This document shows, in pieces, positions 17,144-25,749 of a stretch of DNA of 64,000 nucleotides. Source of the stretch: Lentzea waywayandensis (GTDB lineage Bacteria > Actinomycetota > Actinomycetes > Mycobacteriales > Pseudonocardiaceae); contig NZ_FOYL01000002.1 of assembly GCF_900115955.1 (NCBI RefSeq), positions 124,001 to 188,000 of the forward strand, in the 5' to 3' direction. Below the pieces are notes generated by a model. That model ran no database searches and was not told where the DNA came from. It worked only from the letters and a program-made list of their open reading frames with translations. Made by a program: the position numbers and the translations under genes. Each line of letters opens with the position of its first letter. Within the stretch, counting starts at the first letter, position 1.

Positions 17144-18259
17144 CTACCTGGCCAGCCGATGCCGCGCGGCGGTGAGGTAGGGCGCCGCGGGCATCCCGGC
17201 GAACAGCCGCCACTCCTGTGTCACCGACGTCGCCTCGTCGAGGAACCGCAGGGCGGGCTCCGCGGTGCGGAACCGGAACAGTGCGCCGAACGCTTGTTCC
17301 AGCTGAGCGGGCTCACGCCTGATGACGTCGAGCAGTACGCCGTCGAACATTCGGAACCGCGAGGGCGACGCCGGGAGGTGGAACGGGTCGCCGTGCCGGC
17401 GCAACGACTCCGCGATCGCGGCGCTGTCACGCTGAATCCGCTGGTAGGCGAATCCCGTCGAGGCCTTCATCATCCCGGCCTCCACACCGATCGTGAGCGC
17501 GTTGCCGTTCCTGCGAGGCGACTGCGCCGATCGCAGCGGCAGAACGGCATGCTCTTCGCGTTCGACGTCGTGACCACCCGTACCCACGACGTCGGCGAGG
17601 TACTCCGCGAGCGCTTCTCGTTGTGCGGCAACGTCTTGCGGTGCACCGGGCGCTATGAAGGAGGTGTGCTCGACCAGTGCGTGGTGGGCATCGACCGGCA
17701 GCACGTACACGAAGCTCGCACCGTGTCCTTGCGGCGTGCGGAAGTCGAACAGAGTCGGGGTCTCCACGTCGAATGCCGCTCGCTCACTGTGCACCTGCCA
17801 TCCGCGGAAGGACAGCGCGGCATCGGCAGGCGGCTGTTCCGCCGGTCCGACGACGCTGTCGAACACCCACTTCGCCCTCATGTGTCGTCCGTCGACGATC
17901 ACCCCGTCGTCCTCGACACGATCCACATGTCCATGGTGGAACGTGAAGTGCCGCAACGAATCGGTGTACCGCCGCACGACAGCCAACAGATCATCTCCGC
18001 GCACGACGCGGTAGCGGTAGCGCCCCAGGGGCAACACGGTGGTCCGGCCGTTGACGTGCACCCGAACCCTCTCGAACCACCGCGATGCCGCCGCGTCCAG
18101 CAGGCCGGGCCGGTCACTCCACGACGCCCACGTCATGTCACCCAGCGGCTTGCTCGCGTCGTCGACGACGACCACCGGGTGCCGGTGATCGGTCACCGCG
18201 AGGTGAGCGGCGAGGCTGAGCCCGCTCACTCCTCCACCAGCGATCACGATGCGCGTCAT
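17144..18259 (-). CDS. Lycopene cyclase (CrtY/CrtL-type) family flavoprotein
   Basis: A 371-residue flavoprotein starting at the ATG at 18259 (MTRIVIAGGGVSGLSLAAHLA, dinucleotide-binding motif). The GDMTWASW segment, the central VFDSVV and the ALTIGVEAGMMKASTGFAYQRIQ segment match bacterial lycopene beta-cyclases. It would cyclise the ends of lycopene at the membrane surface. No crtE, crtB or crtI gene is in the window, so it either serves a remote pathway or has a related, different substrate. Confidence 0.8.
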   Translation of the reverse strand: MTRIVIAGGGVSGLSLAAHLAVTDHRHPVVVVDDASKPLGDMTWASWSDRPGLLDAAASRWFERVRVHVNGRTTVLPLGRYRYRVVRGDDLLAVVRRYTDSLRHFTFHHGHVDRVEDDGVIVDGRHMRAKWVFDSVVGPAEQPPADAALSFRGWQVHSERAAFDVETPTLFDFRTPQGHGASFVYVLPVDAHHALVEHTSFIAPGAPQDVAAQREALAEYLADVVGTGGHDVEREEHAVLPLRSAQSPRRNGNALTIGVEAGMMKASTGFAYQRIQRDSAAIAESLRRHGDPFHLPASPSRFRMFDGVLLDVIRREPAQLEQAFGALFRFRTAEPALRFLDEATSVTQEWRLFAGMPAAPYLTAARHRLAR

Positions 18260-18705
18260 GACCTCACCCTGAGCCGGTGACACGCCGCGGAACACGGCAT
18301 TCAGCACCGTTCAGATGAGGACGTTCGCCTCTGCGTTCTGGCCGAGAACACGCGCGACGTCGAGAGCGACGCCGGCACTCGCGGGAATTGCGGACATAGT
18401 TGTCCGACCTGGACACAAATGTCCTGCACCGTGCCGGCCAAGCCCTTCCGCACAGTCACAAATGGGAGTTACCCAACTGCCGCCACACCGTTAACATCCA
18501 GCACGGCGCTTCCGTCATGCCCGGCGGATCTGCGCCTGAACTGCGACGACATCCGCCGGATCCCCGGAAACGGATTCGAGAGCCATCTCGGCGGAAGTCG
18601 TCGAGAAGCGAATCGATGTGGGAGCGTGATTCCCCTGAAGTGCCCTGTGCACAGCGCGTTCGAGGAATTCAGCAGGACTCGCGGGTACGCCGCTCGGGAG
18701 GTGCG
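18260..18705. other. 446-bp divergent intergenic region
   Basis: This region separates the lycopene cyclase from the MEDS regulator. It is less GC-rich than the neighbours and no open frame in it looks coding. Its one clear feature is a pair of tandem inverted repeats at 18392-18424. It probably holds promoters for both genes. Confidence 0.6.
18392..18424. promoter_or_regulatory. Two tandem GGACA-N4-TGTCC palindromes
   Basis: GGACATAGTTGTCC (18392-18405) and GGACACAAATGTCC (18411-18424) share the form GGACA-N4-TGTCC and are separated by 5 bp. Their centres are 19 bp apart, about two helical turns, the spacing expected for cooperative binding of two dimers on one face of DNA. The regulator is unknown. 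Confidence 0.6.
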
Positions 18706-19683
18706 ATGAGGGAAAGCTTCCTGCACCAGGGCTGTATCTACGGCAGCGACGCGGAGTTCCTCGCGATGGCGGTCCCGTTCGTGCAGGACGGGCAGCGCCG
18801 GGGTGAACCCGTCCTGGTGGCCACCACGCGGCCGAACCAGGAGCTGCTGCGCGAGGTGATCGGCCGGGAGACCGAGGGTGTCGAGTACGCCGATGACGGC
18901 CACCTCGGCCACCGGCCTCCGCAGCACGCGACCGCCGTCCACCGCTACTGGAGCCGCCATCAGGACGCCGGAGCCGTGCGCGTGCTCGCCGAGCCCGAGT
19001 GGACCGGCAGGTCGGGCCGCGAGATCGAGGCGTTCAACCGGATGGAGGCGGCGCTCAACATCGTGCTGGCCGACACTCAGATCTGGATGATCTGCCCGTA
19101 CGACACCAGGGTGGTCGAAGCCGAGGTGCTCGAGGACGTCCGCCGCACCCATCCGGAGTGCGTGGTGGGAAGCCGGGCCGAGCCCTCGTCCCAGTTCATG
19201 GCGCCCGAGGAGTTCGCGAGGTCGCGCTCAAGCCCGCAGGCCCAGGGCATCGCGGCCGATCTCTTCCGCTTCGAGGGCGAACTGGCGGCGGTGCGGCGAT
19301 ACGTGCTGAACACGGCCACCGCCCTGCTGCGGTCGGACGAGGACGCCGTCGGCATGTTCGGCATCGCGGTCGGCGAGGCCATCACCTACCTGGCCAGGCA
19401 GGGCGTGGACCGGGCGGCGGTGTGGGTACGTCCCGCCGCCGGCCGGGTGGTGTGCACGCTGCACAGCGACACACCGCTCGACCACGTCAACCCGTTCGTC
19501 GGCTACCGGCTTCCCGGTGTCATCGAGCAACCCGGTGAGGGGCTCTGGCTGACCAACCAGATCTGCGAATGGCTCGACGTGACCTCCGACGCCTCCGGGT
19601 GCACCATCGAACTGGCCATGCCCGCGGAAGCCGCCGACGACCTGCGCCGGGCGGAGAACTCCCGGTTGTCGTTCGGCTCCTGA
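18706..19683 (+). CDS. MEDS-domain sensor with degenerate anti-sigma-like ATPase
   Basis: A 325-residue protein. GGGAGG before the ATG at 18706 fixes the start; the frame is open further upstream without support. Residues 7-165 form a MEDS (DcmR-type) sensory domain, including the LAEPEWTGRSGREIEAFNRMEAALN and WMICPYDTR segments. Residues 185-315 look like an RsbW-type ATPase. However, the N-box reads GEAITYLARQG: the magnesium-binding asparagine is tyrosine (Y228), while the late glycine box (GEGLWLTNQICEW) is kept. Its end is one base from the convergent hypB end. It may be a sensor for the hydrogenase/stress region. Confidence 0.82.
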   Translation: MRESFLHQGCIYGSDAEFLAMAVPFVQDGQRRGEPVLVATTRPNQELLREVIGRETEGVEYADDGHLGHRPPQHATAVHRYWSRHQDAGAVRVLAEPEWTGRSGREIEAFNRMEAALNIVLADTQIWMICPYDTRVVEAEVLEDVRRTHPECVVGSRAEPSSQFMAPEEFARSRSSPQAQGIAADLFRFEGELAAVRRYVLNTATALLRSDEDAVGMFGIAVGEAITYLARQGVDRAAVWVRPAAGRVVCTLHSDTPLDHVNPFVGYRLPGVIEQPGEGLWLTNQICEWLDVTSDASGCTIELAMPAEAADDLRRAENSRLSFGS

Positions 19684-19684
19684 G

Positions 19685-20353
19685 TCACATCCAGTCGCGC
19701 AGCTGCCCGCACCACGCGTCGATGCCCGCACCAGTGGTCGCGGACAGCGGCAGGATCTCGGCTCGCTGGTTCACCTGACGCAGGGACCGGACGAAGGTGT
19801 CCACGGCGAAGTCCAGATGTGGCAACAGGTCCACCTTGTTGAGCACGACGACGTCCGCGGTGCCGAACATGTGCGGGTACTTGAGCGGCTTGTCCTCGCC
19901 CTCGGTGGCGGACATGATCACCACGCGGTAGGACTCCCCCAGGTCGAACAGCGCCGGGCACACGAGGTTGCCGACGTTCTCGACGAACACCACCGACCGG
20001 GTGGGCGGGTCGAGCTCGTGCACCGCGCGAGCCAGCATGGCCGCGTCGAGGTGGCAGCCCGCGCCGGTGTTGATCTGCACGGCCCGGCAGCCGGTCGCCC
20101 GGATCCGCTCGGCGTCGAACGCCGTCTCCTGGTCGCCTTCGACCACGGAGACCGTCACGCCGCCGTCCAGGTCGCGGATCGTCCGTTCCAGCAACGTCGT
20201 CTTGCCCGCGCCCGGCGAACTCATCAGGTTCACCGCGAGCACCTCGCGTTCGGCGAACCATTCGCGGTTGCGGTGCGCGAGGTCGTCGTTGTGGGCCAGC
20301 ACTCGCTGTTCCAGCTCCACGGTCACCCCGGAGCACCCGCAGGTGGCGCACAT
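19685..20353 (-). CDS. hypB: Hydrogenase nickel-insertion GTPase HypB
   Basis: A 222-residue SIMIBI GTPase. It begins with the high-affinity nickel motif MCATCGC (1-7). It has the P-loop SPGAGKT (46-52), the G-domain metal site C100-H101 plus ENVGNLVCP, and NKVD (172-175). There is no histidine-rich stretch, so it is an inserter rather than a nickel store. The ATG at 20353 is used because it makes the nickel motif N-terminal. The start lies 31 bases inside hypA, and it is the last gene of the left hydrogenase arm. Confidence 0.96.
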   Translation of the reverse strand: MCATCGCSGVTVELEQRVLAHNDDLAHRNREWFAEREVLAVNLMSSPGAGKTTLLERTIRDLDGGVTVSVVEGDQETAFDAERIRATGCRAVQINTGAGCHLDAAMLARAVHELDPPTRSVVFVENVGNLVCPALFDLGESYRVVIMSATEGEDKPLKYPHMFGTADVVVLNKVDLLPHLDFAVDTFVRSLRQVNQRAEILPLSATTGAGIDAWCGQLRDWM

Positions 20354-20688
20354 GCCGGACTCACCTCCACGGACTTGATCAGCAGTTCCCTGCCGGACAA
20401 CACTTCGGCGTGCGCGGAGCCGCACGCCGGGCACAACAGGATCAGGTGGTCGGCACCGAACACCTCGTCGCAGTCCCGGCAGCGGACGCGTCCCGGTGGC
20501 TCGTCCACCACCAGCACCGCGCCCTCGACAGGCGTGCCCTCCGCCACCAGGTCGAAGCAGAACCGCACGGCGTCCACCAAAACGCCGGACAACACGCCGA
20601 TCTCCAGCCGCACCGAGCAGATCCGGGCCTCGCCCGTCTTCTCGGTGATCGCGTCGATGATCGCCTGCGTGACGGCCAGCTCGTGCAT
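20323..20688 (-). CDS. hypA: Hydrogenase nickel chaperone HypA
   Basis: A 121-residue protein starting MHELAVTQ, where M1, H2 and the following residues form the nickel site. The zinc site is two CxxC pairs, C70/C73 and C86/C89. It delivers nickel with HypB to the large subunit precursor. The start directly abuts the end of hypE, and the tail overlaps hypB by 31 bases. The proline/alanine-rich C-terminal tail is dispensable in related proteins. Confidence 0.95.
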   Translation of the reverse strand: MHELAVTQAIIDAITEKTGEARICSVRLEIGVLSGVLVDAVRFCFDLVAEGTPVEGAVLVVDEPPGRVRCRDCDEVFGADHLILLCPACGSAHAEVLSGRELLIKSVEVSPACAPPAGAPG

Positions 20689-21768
20689 TCAGCAGATCCT
20701 CGGCAGCGGGTCGCCCACCAGGACGTCGCAGATCCTGGTTCCGCCGAACGCCGTCTTCAGCAGCACCAGTCCGGCCGGAGCCTCGCCGACCCGACCGATC
20801 ACCGCCGCCCGCGCGCCCAGCGGATGACGACGCAGTGCCTCGACCGCGCGGTCCGACTCGGCACCGTCCACAACGGCCACGAACCGTCCTTCACAGGCCA
20901 CGTAAAGAGGATCGATGCCCAGGAGCTCGGCCGCACCACGCACCTCAGGCCGCACCGGGATCGCGTCCTCCTCCACCACGACGGCCACCTCGGCCGCCCG
21001 CGCCACCTCGTTCAGCACCGTCGCGACGCCGCCGCGGGTGGCGTCGCGCATCATCCGGACACCGGGCGCCGCGTCCAGCAGCGCGGCCGCCAGCTCGTGC
21101 AGCGACGCGGTGTCCGACACCAGGTCCGACTCGATGCCCAGGTCACCACGGGCCAGCATGATCGTGATCCCGTGATCGCCGATCGGCCCGGACACGATCA
21201 CCGCGTCACCCGGTCGCACCTCGGACGGGCCGAGCCGCCGGTCGTGCTCGATGACCCCGACGCCCGCGGTGGTGACGTAACACCCGTCGCCCTTGCCTCG
21301 CTGCACCACCTTCGTGTCACCGGTGACCACGTGGACGTCCGCCGCGTCGGCCGCCTCCCTCATCGACGTGGCGATCCTGATCAGGTCCGCGACCGGGAAA
21401 CCCTCCTCGATGATGAAGCCCGCGGTCAGGTACAACGGCCGGGCCCCGGACACGGCGAGATCGTTCACCGTGCCGTTGATCGCCAGGTGCCCGATGTCGC
21501 CACCGGGAAAGAACAACGGTGTCACCACGAACGAGTCCGTGGTCAGCGCCAGCCGCGAAGGGCCGATCTCCAGCACCGCCGAGTCATCGAGCTGTTCGAG
21601 CACCGGGTTGCGGAACGCCTCCAGGAACACCGCTTCGACCAGCGTCTGCGTGGCCTTGCCGCCCGCGCCGTGCGCCAGGGTGATCCGTTCCTCCCGCACC
21701 TTGGGCCGACGTCTGCGGGTTCGCTCTATTCGGTTCAGCACTTGGCGTTCACGGTCGGAGGTGGTCAT
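20689..21768 (-). CDS. hypE: Hydrogenase cyanide-ligand synthesis protein HypE
   Basis: A 359-residue PurM-like enzyme. It has the ITLAHGAGGKATQTLVEAVF N-terminus, the DSAVLEIG and TDSFVVTPLFFPGGDIG segments, and the essential C-terminal ending PRIC, whose cysteine receives the carbamoyl group from HypF and is dehydrated to thiocyanate. A basic stretch of about 25 residues precedes the usual start. The ATG at 21768 overlaps the end of hypD by 4 bases. Confidence 0.96.
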   Translation of the reverse strand: MTTSDRERQVLNRIERTRRRRPKVREERITLAHGAGGKATQTLVEAVFLEAFRNPVLEQLDDSAVLEIGPSRLALTTDSFVVTPLFFPGGDIGHLAINGTVNDLAVSGARPLYLTAGFIIEEGFPVADLIRIATSMREAADAADVHVVTGDTKVVQRGKGDGCYVTTAGVGVIEHDRRLGPSEVRPGDAVIVSGPIGDHGITIMLARGDLGIESDLVSDTASLHELAAALLDAAPGVRMMRDATRGGVATVLNEVARAAEVAVVVEEDAIPVRPEVRGAAELLGIDPLYVACEGRFVAVVDGAESDRAVEALRRHPLGARAAVIGRVGEAPAGLVLLKTAFGGTRICDVLVGDPLPRIC

Positions 21769-22883
21769 GTCGCGTTCACCCGTTGTCGCGTGAACCGGCC
21801 GAAGTTGTAGTAGGCGGCGCAGGCACCCTCCGGGGACACCATGCACGTGCCGATCGGTGTCTCCGGGGTGCAGGCGGTCCCGAAGACCTTGCACTCCCAG
21901 GGTTTCAGCACACCCTTGAGCACCTCACCGCACTGGCACGCCTTCGGGTCGGCCACCCGCACGTCCGGCAGCTCGTACCGCAACTCGGCGTCGAAGTCCG
22001 CGTACGCGGCGCGCAACCGCAGGGCGGAGTGGGAGATGAAACCGAGGCCGCGCCACTCGAAGTACGGACGCAGCTCCATGACCTCGCCGATCACCCGCAG
22101 CGCCGTCGGATTGCCCTGCCACGGAACGACCCTCGTGTACTGGTTCTCCACCTCCGAGCGCCCGTCCTTCAGCTGACGCATCAGCAGGTAGATCGACTGC
22201 AGCACGTCCAACGGTTCGAAACCTGCCACAACGAGCGGTTTCCCGTAGTGACCGGAGATGAACTCGTACGGCGCGCAGCCGATCACCGTGGAGACGTGGC
22301 CGGGCCCGAGGAAGCCGTCCAGCCTCAGGTCCGGTGAGTCGAGGATGGCCTTGATCGCGGGCAGGATCGTGACGTGGTTGCAGAACACCGCGAAGTTGTC
22401 GATGCCCTCCCTCGCGGCGCGCAGCACGGTCATCGCGGTCGACGGGGCGGTCGTCTCGAACCCGATCGCCATGAAGACCACCTGCAGGTCCGGCTGTTCA
22501 CGTGCGATCTTCAACGCGTCGAGCGGCGAGTACACCATCCGGATGTTCGTGCCCTCCGCGTTGGCGTCGAAGAAGTTCCCGCCGCTGCCGGGCACCCGCA
22601 TCATGTCGCCGAACGAGGTCATCAGCACACCTGGCTGGCGGGCGATGTGGATCGCGTCGTCGACGCGCCCCATCGGGATCACGCAGACCGGGCAGCCCGG
22701 CCCGTGCACCAGGGTGATGCTCTCCGGCAGGTAGTCCTCGATGCCGTGCTTGTAGATCGTGTGCGTGTGCCCGCCGCAGACCTCCATGAACTTGTACTCG
22801 CGGCCCGGTTCGCACAGCGCGGCGATCTCGGCCGCGAGTGCTCTGGCCTGGCCGGCGTCCCGGTACTCGTCGACGAAACGCAT
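21765..22883 (-). CDS. hypD: Hydrogenase iron-centre assembly protein HypD
   Basis: A 372-residue Fe-S protein that gathers Fe(CN)2CO. It shows CGGHTHTIYKHG, GPGCPVCV, the FETTAPSTA segment and the C-terminal cluster cysteines in CQCGEVLKGVLKPWECKVFGTACTPETPIGTCMVSPEGAC. The ATG at 22883 is preferred over an in-frame TTG three codons earlier because AAGG lies 9 nt before it. It acts with HypC, whose gene is directly upstream. Confidence 0.96.
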   Translation of the reverse strand: MRFVDEYRDAGQARALAAEIAALCEPGREYKFMEVCGGHTHTIYKHGIEDYLPESITLVHGPGCPVCVIPMGRVDDAIHIARQPGVLMTSFGDMMRVPGSGGNFFDANAEGTNIRMVYSPLDALKIAREQPDLQVVFMAIGFETTAPSTAMTVLRAAREGIDNFAVFCNHVTILPAIKAILDSPDLRLDGFLGPGHVSTVIGCAPYEFISGHYGKPLVVAGFEPLDVLQSIYLLMRQLKDGRSEVENQYTRVVPWQGNPTALRVIGEVMELRPYFEWRGLGFISHSALRLRAAYADFDAELRYELPDVRVADPKACQCGEVLKGVLKPWECKVFGTACTPETPIGTCMVSPEGACAAYYNFGRFTRQRVNAT

Positions 22884-22896
22884 GTCGCGCAACCTT

Positions 22897-23169
22897 CTAG
22901 TCGATGCGGGAGTCCCGCAGTGCGTCCATCTCGTCCTGGTAGGCCTTGCCGAGGCCTTCGAGGAAGTCCAGTGCCGCCTGGGCCTCCTCCTCGTCGATCT
23001 TGGAGAGCGCGAAGCCGACGTGGATCAGCACCCAGTCGCCGGGACGCACGTCCTCGTCGGCCAGCAGGCCGATGTTGATGGCGCGCCGCACGCCGCACAC
23101 GTCCACCTTCGCGAGGTCCTGGCGGTCGGTGAGGATCTCCACGACCTCCCCCGGGATCCCGAGGCACAT
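22897..23169 (-). CDS. hypC: Hydrogenase assembly chaperone HypC
   Basis: A 90-residue protein beginning MCLGIPGEVVEI, with the essential N-terminal cysteine C2 exposed after removal of methionine. The small beta-barrel (GDWVLIHVGFALSKIDEEEA) is followed by an acidic helical tail. It carries the Fe(CN)2CO unit from HypD to the large subunit. It sits between the protease gene and hypD in the left arm. A second, divergent HypC-like protein is encoded at 25531. Confidence 0.95.
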   Translation of the reverse strand: MCLGIPGEVVEILTDRQDLAKVDVCGVRRAINIGLLADEDVRPGDWVLIHVGFALSKIDEEEAQAALDFLEGLGKAYQDEMDALRDSRID

Positions 23170-23178
23170 GTCCGCTCC

Positions 23179-23667
23179 TCACCTGTCGTGGTTCGTGACG
23201 AGCTCGGTCACCGCGGCCACCGCGGTACCGACGGCCCGCTCGACGGCGGGGCTCAGGCCCATCCGGTGGTCGACCACCGCCGGCTCGCAGCCGACCAGCA
23301 GCACGCGCTTCGGCACGTGGCCGAGCAGTGCCAGCAGGTCGAGCACGACGTCCGGTTGCATGCCGTGCGCGTCCAGGCACGGCCGCGCTGTCCGTGACGA
23401 CGTGTCGAGCTCGATCACGTAGACGGTGCCCGCCTCGTCGCCCCGTTCGGTCGCGTCGACCAGGATCGTCAGTTCGTGGTCCGCGGCGGCCAGGTCGTAG
23501 GCCAGATGCATGCCGCGCACGCCGTAGTCGGCGACCGTGACCCACGGCGGCAGCTCGACACCGGCCAGCCTGCGCGCGACCTCGACGCCGAACCCGTCGT
23601 CACCGAGGAAGATGTTGCCGATCCCGGCGACCAGCACACCGCCGGGACGGGAAGCCGGGCCGCTCAC
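23179..23667 (-). CDS. Hydrogenase maturation protease (HyaD/HybD family)
   Basis: A 162-residue endopeptidase. GTG 23667 overlaps the preceding stop (GTGA). The nickel-recognition residues are in GIGNIFLGDDGFGVEV (Glu/Asp), in DYGVRGMHLAYDL and in the HGMQPDVVLDLL segment. It should cut the large-subunit precursor after the histidine of the C-terminal DPCMPCGVH motif. The large subunit here still has a 22-residue tail to remove, so the pair matches. Confidence 0.93.
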   Translation of the reverse strand: MSGPASRPGGVLVAGIGNIFLGDDGFGVEVARRLAGVELPPWVTVADYGVRGMHLAYDLAAADHELTILVDATERGDEAGTVYVIELDTSSRTARPCLDAHGMQPDVVLDLLALLGHVPKRVLLVGCEPAVVDHRMGLSPAVERAVGTAVAAVTELVTNHDR

Positions 23668-24911
23668 AGCGGATCGACCTCCTCCGGGCCGAAGTACCGG
23701 TACAGCCCGGTCGCGGCGAGCAGGTCCGCGCCGAGGTCGTCCTCCAGCGTCACCGCGAGATGGGTGCCACCGTCCACATCGGACATGACCTTGTGCACCA
23801 CGGCGACGCGGCCCGCCAGGAACATGTCGTGCGCGTCGGCCTTGCGGACGGGCCGCAACCGCACCCTGGATCCCTTGCCCACGGTCACCCCGTCGAGCAG
23901 CAGGTGTTCTTCCTCCACCTGCTCCTGGCGCATGGTGCCGTGCAGCCGTTCGAGCTGTTCCGGCGGCAGACCGTCGACCCGGTCGAGCAACTCCGCGGCT
24001 CGGACGTCGGTGGCCCGCGCCTGACGCTTCTCCTCCGGTGTGAGCGTCATCGTTCTCAACGCGAGCAGCTCGTCGATCTCGGTGGCGTCGAACGTCTCGC
24101 CGGGGCTCTGCTCGGCGATTCTCGGGTGGTCGTACAGGATGATCGGGGCGCACAGCACCGTGTCGTCCCGCCCCGGCTCCCCCACCAGCACCGGCCACGT
24201 CCGCTCGTTGCGACAGCCCTGCACCGCGGCGGCCGCCCACTCCGGCGGGTTCACCAGCGACAGGAAACCTCCGCCCGACAACCGGAGCAGCGTGTGGGTG
24301 GCGATCAACGCCCGCTTGAGCGCGTCCTGCCGGCCGACCTCCGCGGCCGCCCACGGGGAGGTGTTCCGCACCCACACCCGCAGTCGCAGCGCACCGGGCC
24401 GCCCCGGAACAGGATCCGCACGCAGCCGCAGATCACCCCTCAGAGTCCAGCGCGTGCGCACGACCCGCGCACCGCCGCCTCCCACGATCTCCTCGGCCTC
24501 TCCGCCACCGTCCACCTCGAACGGCACGCGGGTGCCGCGCTCGACGAGGTCGGCCACGCCGACCTCCACGTCGATCTCGCGCTCCACCGCCTCCTCCCAG
24601 GTGGTGTGCTCGAGACCCGCGACCGTGACGGACGGCACCGCGCGGTGGCCGGCGCCATCGGGCACCTCCACCACCCGCGACTGCAGGTGCAGGAAACGAA
24701 GCCGCACGTGCAGGGTCGCCGCCGCGGCCGGCACCATCAGCAGTTCCGCCCGCGTGTCGTGGTGCTCGCCGGTGTACGACGGTGGCATGAGCACACCCCA
24801 CTGCCAGCGCAGCTGGTTCTTGGCCGCGGACGCGCGGTACGGGTAGAGCAGGTACCCCTCGTACAGGACGGCGTCGGCGATCGCCTTCGCCTGTGCCATC
24901 ACGTCCGTCAT
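23664..24911 (-). CDS. Conserved hydrogenase-locus protein of unknown function
   Basis: A 415-residue soluble protein without recognised motif and without signal peptide. The first part (DAVLYEGYLLYPYRASAAKNQLRWQWGVLMPP) is distinctive. The middle is beta-rich (RFLHLQSRVVEV, RTRWTLRGDLRLRA). A late segment (SRVRLRPVRKADAHDMFLAGRVAVVHKVMSDVDGGTHLAVTLEDD) recalls a small beta-barrel domain. Proteins of this kind accompany group 1h hydrogenases in actinobacteria, as I recall. Overlaps of 4 bases on both sides (SIS gene and protease) place it firmly in the maturation operon. Confidence 0.75.
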   Translation of the reverse strand: MTDVMAQAKAIADAVLYEGYLLYPYRASAAKNQLRWQWGVLMPPSYTGEHHDTRAELLMVPAAAATLHVRLRFLHLQSRVVEVPDGAGHRAVPSVTVAGLEHTTWEEAVEREIDVEVGVADLVERGTRVPFEVDGGGEAEEIVGGGGARVVRTRWTLRGDLRLRADPVPGRPGALRLRVWVRNTSPWAAAEVGRQDALKRALIATHTLLRLSGGGFLSLVNPPEWAAAAVQGCRNERTWPVLVGEPGRDDTVLCAPIILYDHPRIAEQSPGETFDATEIDELLALRTMTLTPEEKRQARATDVRAAELLDRVDGLPPEQLERLHGTMRQEQVEEEHLLLDGVTVGKGSRVRLRPVRKADAHDMFLAGRVAVVHKVMSDVDGGTHLAVTLEDDLGADLLAATGLYRYFGPEEVDPL

Positions 24912-25534
24912 GACGTCACCAGCTCCCACAGCACGTGGTAGAGCGCTGTCTGCGTCTCCTGGATCCGGTGCACCGAGGCGGACGGCACGACGAACAGGTG
25001 GTCGATGGCGGGCGACTCGGCCATCCGGCCACCGTCTCCACCCGTGAAGCCGACAGTGAGCAGCCCGCGCCTTCGCGCCTCGTCGAAGGCGGGCAGGAGG
25101 TTCGTCGAGTTGCCGCTGGTGGACAATCCCACCGCGATGTCGCCTTTTCGGCCGAAGGCCGCGACCTGGCGGGAGAACACCACGTCGAACCCGACGTCGT
25201 TGCTCAGCGCGGTGATCACCGCGATGTCGTTGGTCAGCCCGAACGCGGGCAACGGCCGCGCTTCGCCCGGCGGGTTGAGGAACAGGCTCGCCAGGTCCTG
25301 GGCGTCGGTGGAGCTGCCACCGTTGCCGAACGCGAGCAGCCGTCCACCCGCCGCGAACCGCTCGGCCATCGCACGGGCGCACACCGCGAGGCGCTCTCGT
25401 TCCCGCTCGAACACCTCTTCGCGCAACCGGACGGCCTCGTGCACCTTGGCCACTGTGGACGCACGCACCTGCGCCACCAGTTCGTCCACATCGGACGACG
25501 GGGCGTGCAGGAAGGGATACAGCGACTCGGTCAC
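24908..25534 (-). CDS. SIS-domain protein, phosphoheptose isomerase-like (hydrogenase locus, copy 1)
   Basis: A 208-residue GmhA-like SIS protein. It keeps the GNGGSSTDAQ turn (71-79) and the phosphate-binding loop STSGNS (138-143), and has the late histidine H200. The residue aligned with the catalytic glutamate of GmhA (the E of DAQHFAAEL) is leucine L84. It is therefore unlikely to be an active isomerase alone. A second SIS protein with the opposite defect is encoded two genes upstream (25746). It overlaps the neighbouring genes by 4 bases on each side. Confidence 0.85.
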   Translation of the reverse strand: MTESLYPFLHAPSSDVDELVAQVRASTVAKVHEAVRLREEVFERERERLAVCARAMAERFAAGGRLLAFGNGGSSTDAQDLASLFLNPPGEARPLPAFGLTNDIAVITALSNDVGFDVVFSRQVAAFGRKGDIAVGLSTSGNSTNLLPAFDEARRRGLLTVGFTGGDGGRMAESPAIDHLFVVPSASVHRIQETQTALYHVLWELVTS

Positions 25535-25749
25535 GCGGCACCACCAGGCAGTACCGAGATGGCCTCACCCGCGTGCACGAGCACCCGGTCGCCGACGTCC
25601 GCGGTCACGAGCGCGACGCTCACCTCACGTTCGCCGTCCTCGAACCGCACGAGCGCCATCTCGTCGTCGAGCAGACTCAGCACGGTCGCGGGCGTGGCCG
25701 TGTCCGAGCACGTGACGCAGACGTCGTCCGAACAGCCTGGCGTGCTCAT
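25531..25749 (-). CDS. HypC/HupF-like small protein with non-canonical N-terminus
   Basis: A 72-residue protein starting at the ATG at 25749 (MSTPGCSDDVCVTCSDTA). The body (PATVLSLLDDEMALVRFEDGEREVSVALVTADVGDRVLVHAGEAISVLP) is a HypC-type beta-barrel. In true HypC the functional cysteine is residue 2. Here three cysteines occur at positions 6, 11 and 14, so the usual mode of iron-ligand transfer is not available. It lies between the two SIS genes with 4-base overlaps on both sides, suggesting a complex with them. Confidence 0.75.
   Translation of the reverse strand: MSTPGCSDDVCVTCSDTATPATVLSLLDDEMALVRFEDGEREVSVALVTADVGDRVLVHAGEAISVLPGGAA

Noticed and set aside
18400..18705. N-terminal extension of the MEDS protein, and an overlapping 96-codon frame
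   Set aside because: Low similarity to coding sequence, contains the tandem palindromes, and a good ribosome site precedes the ATG at 18706.
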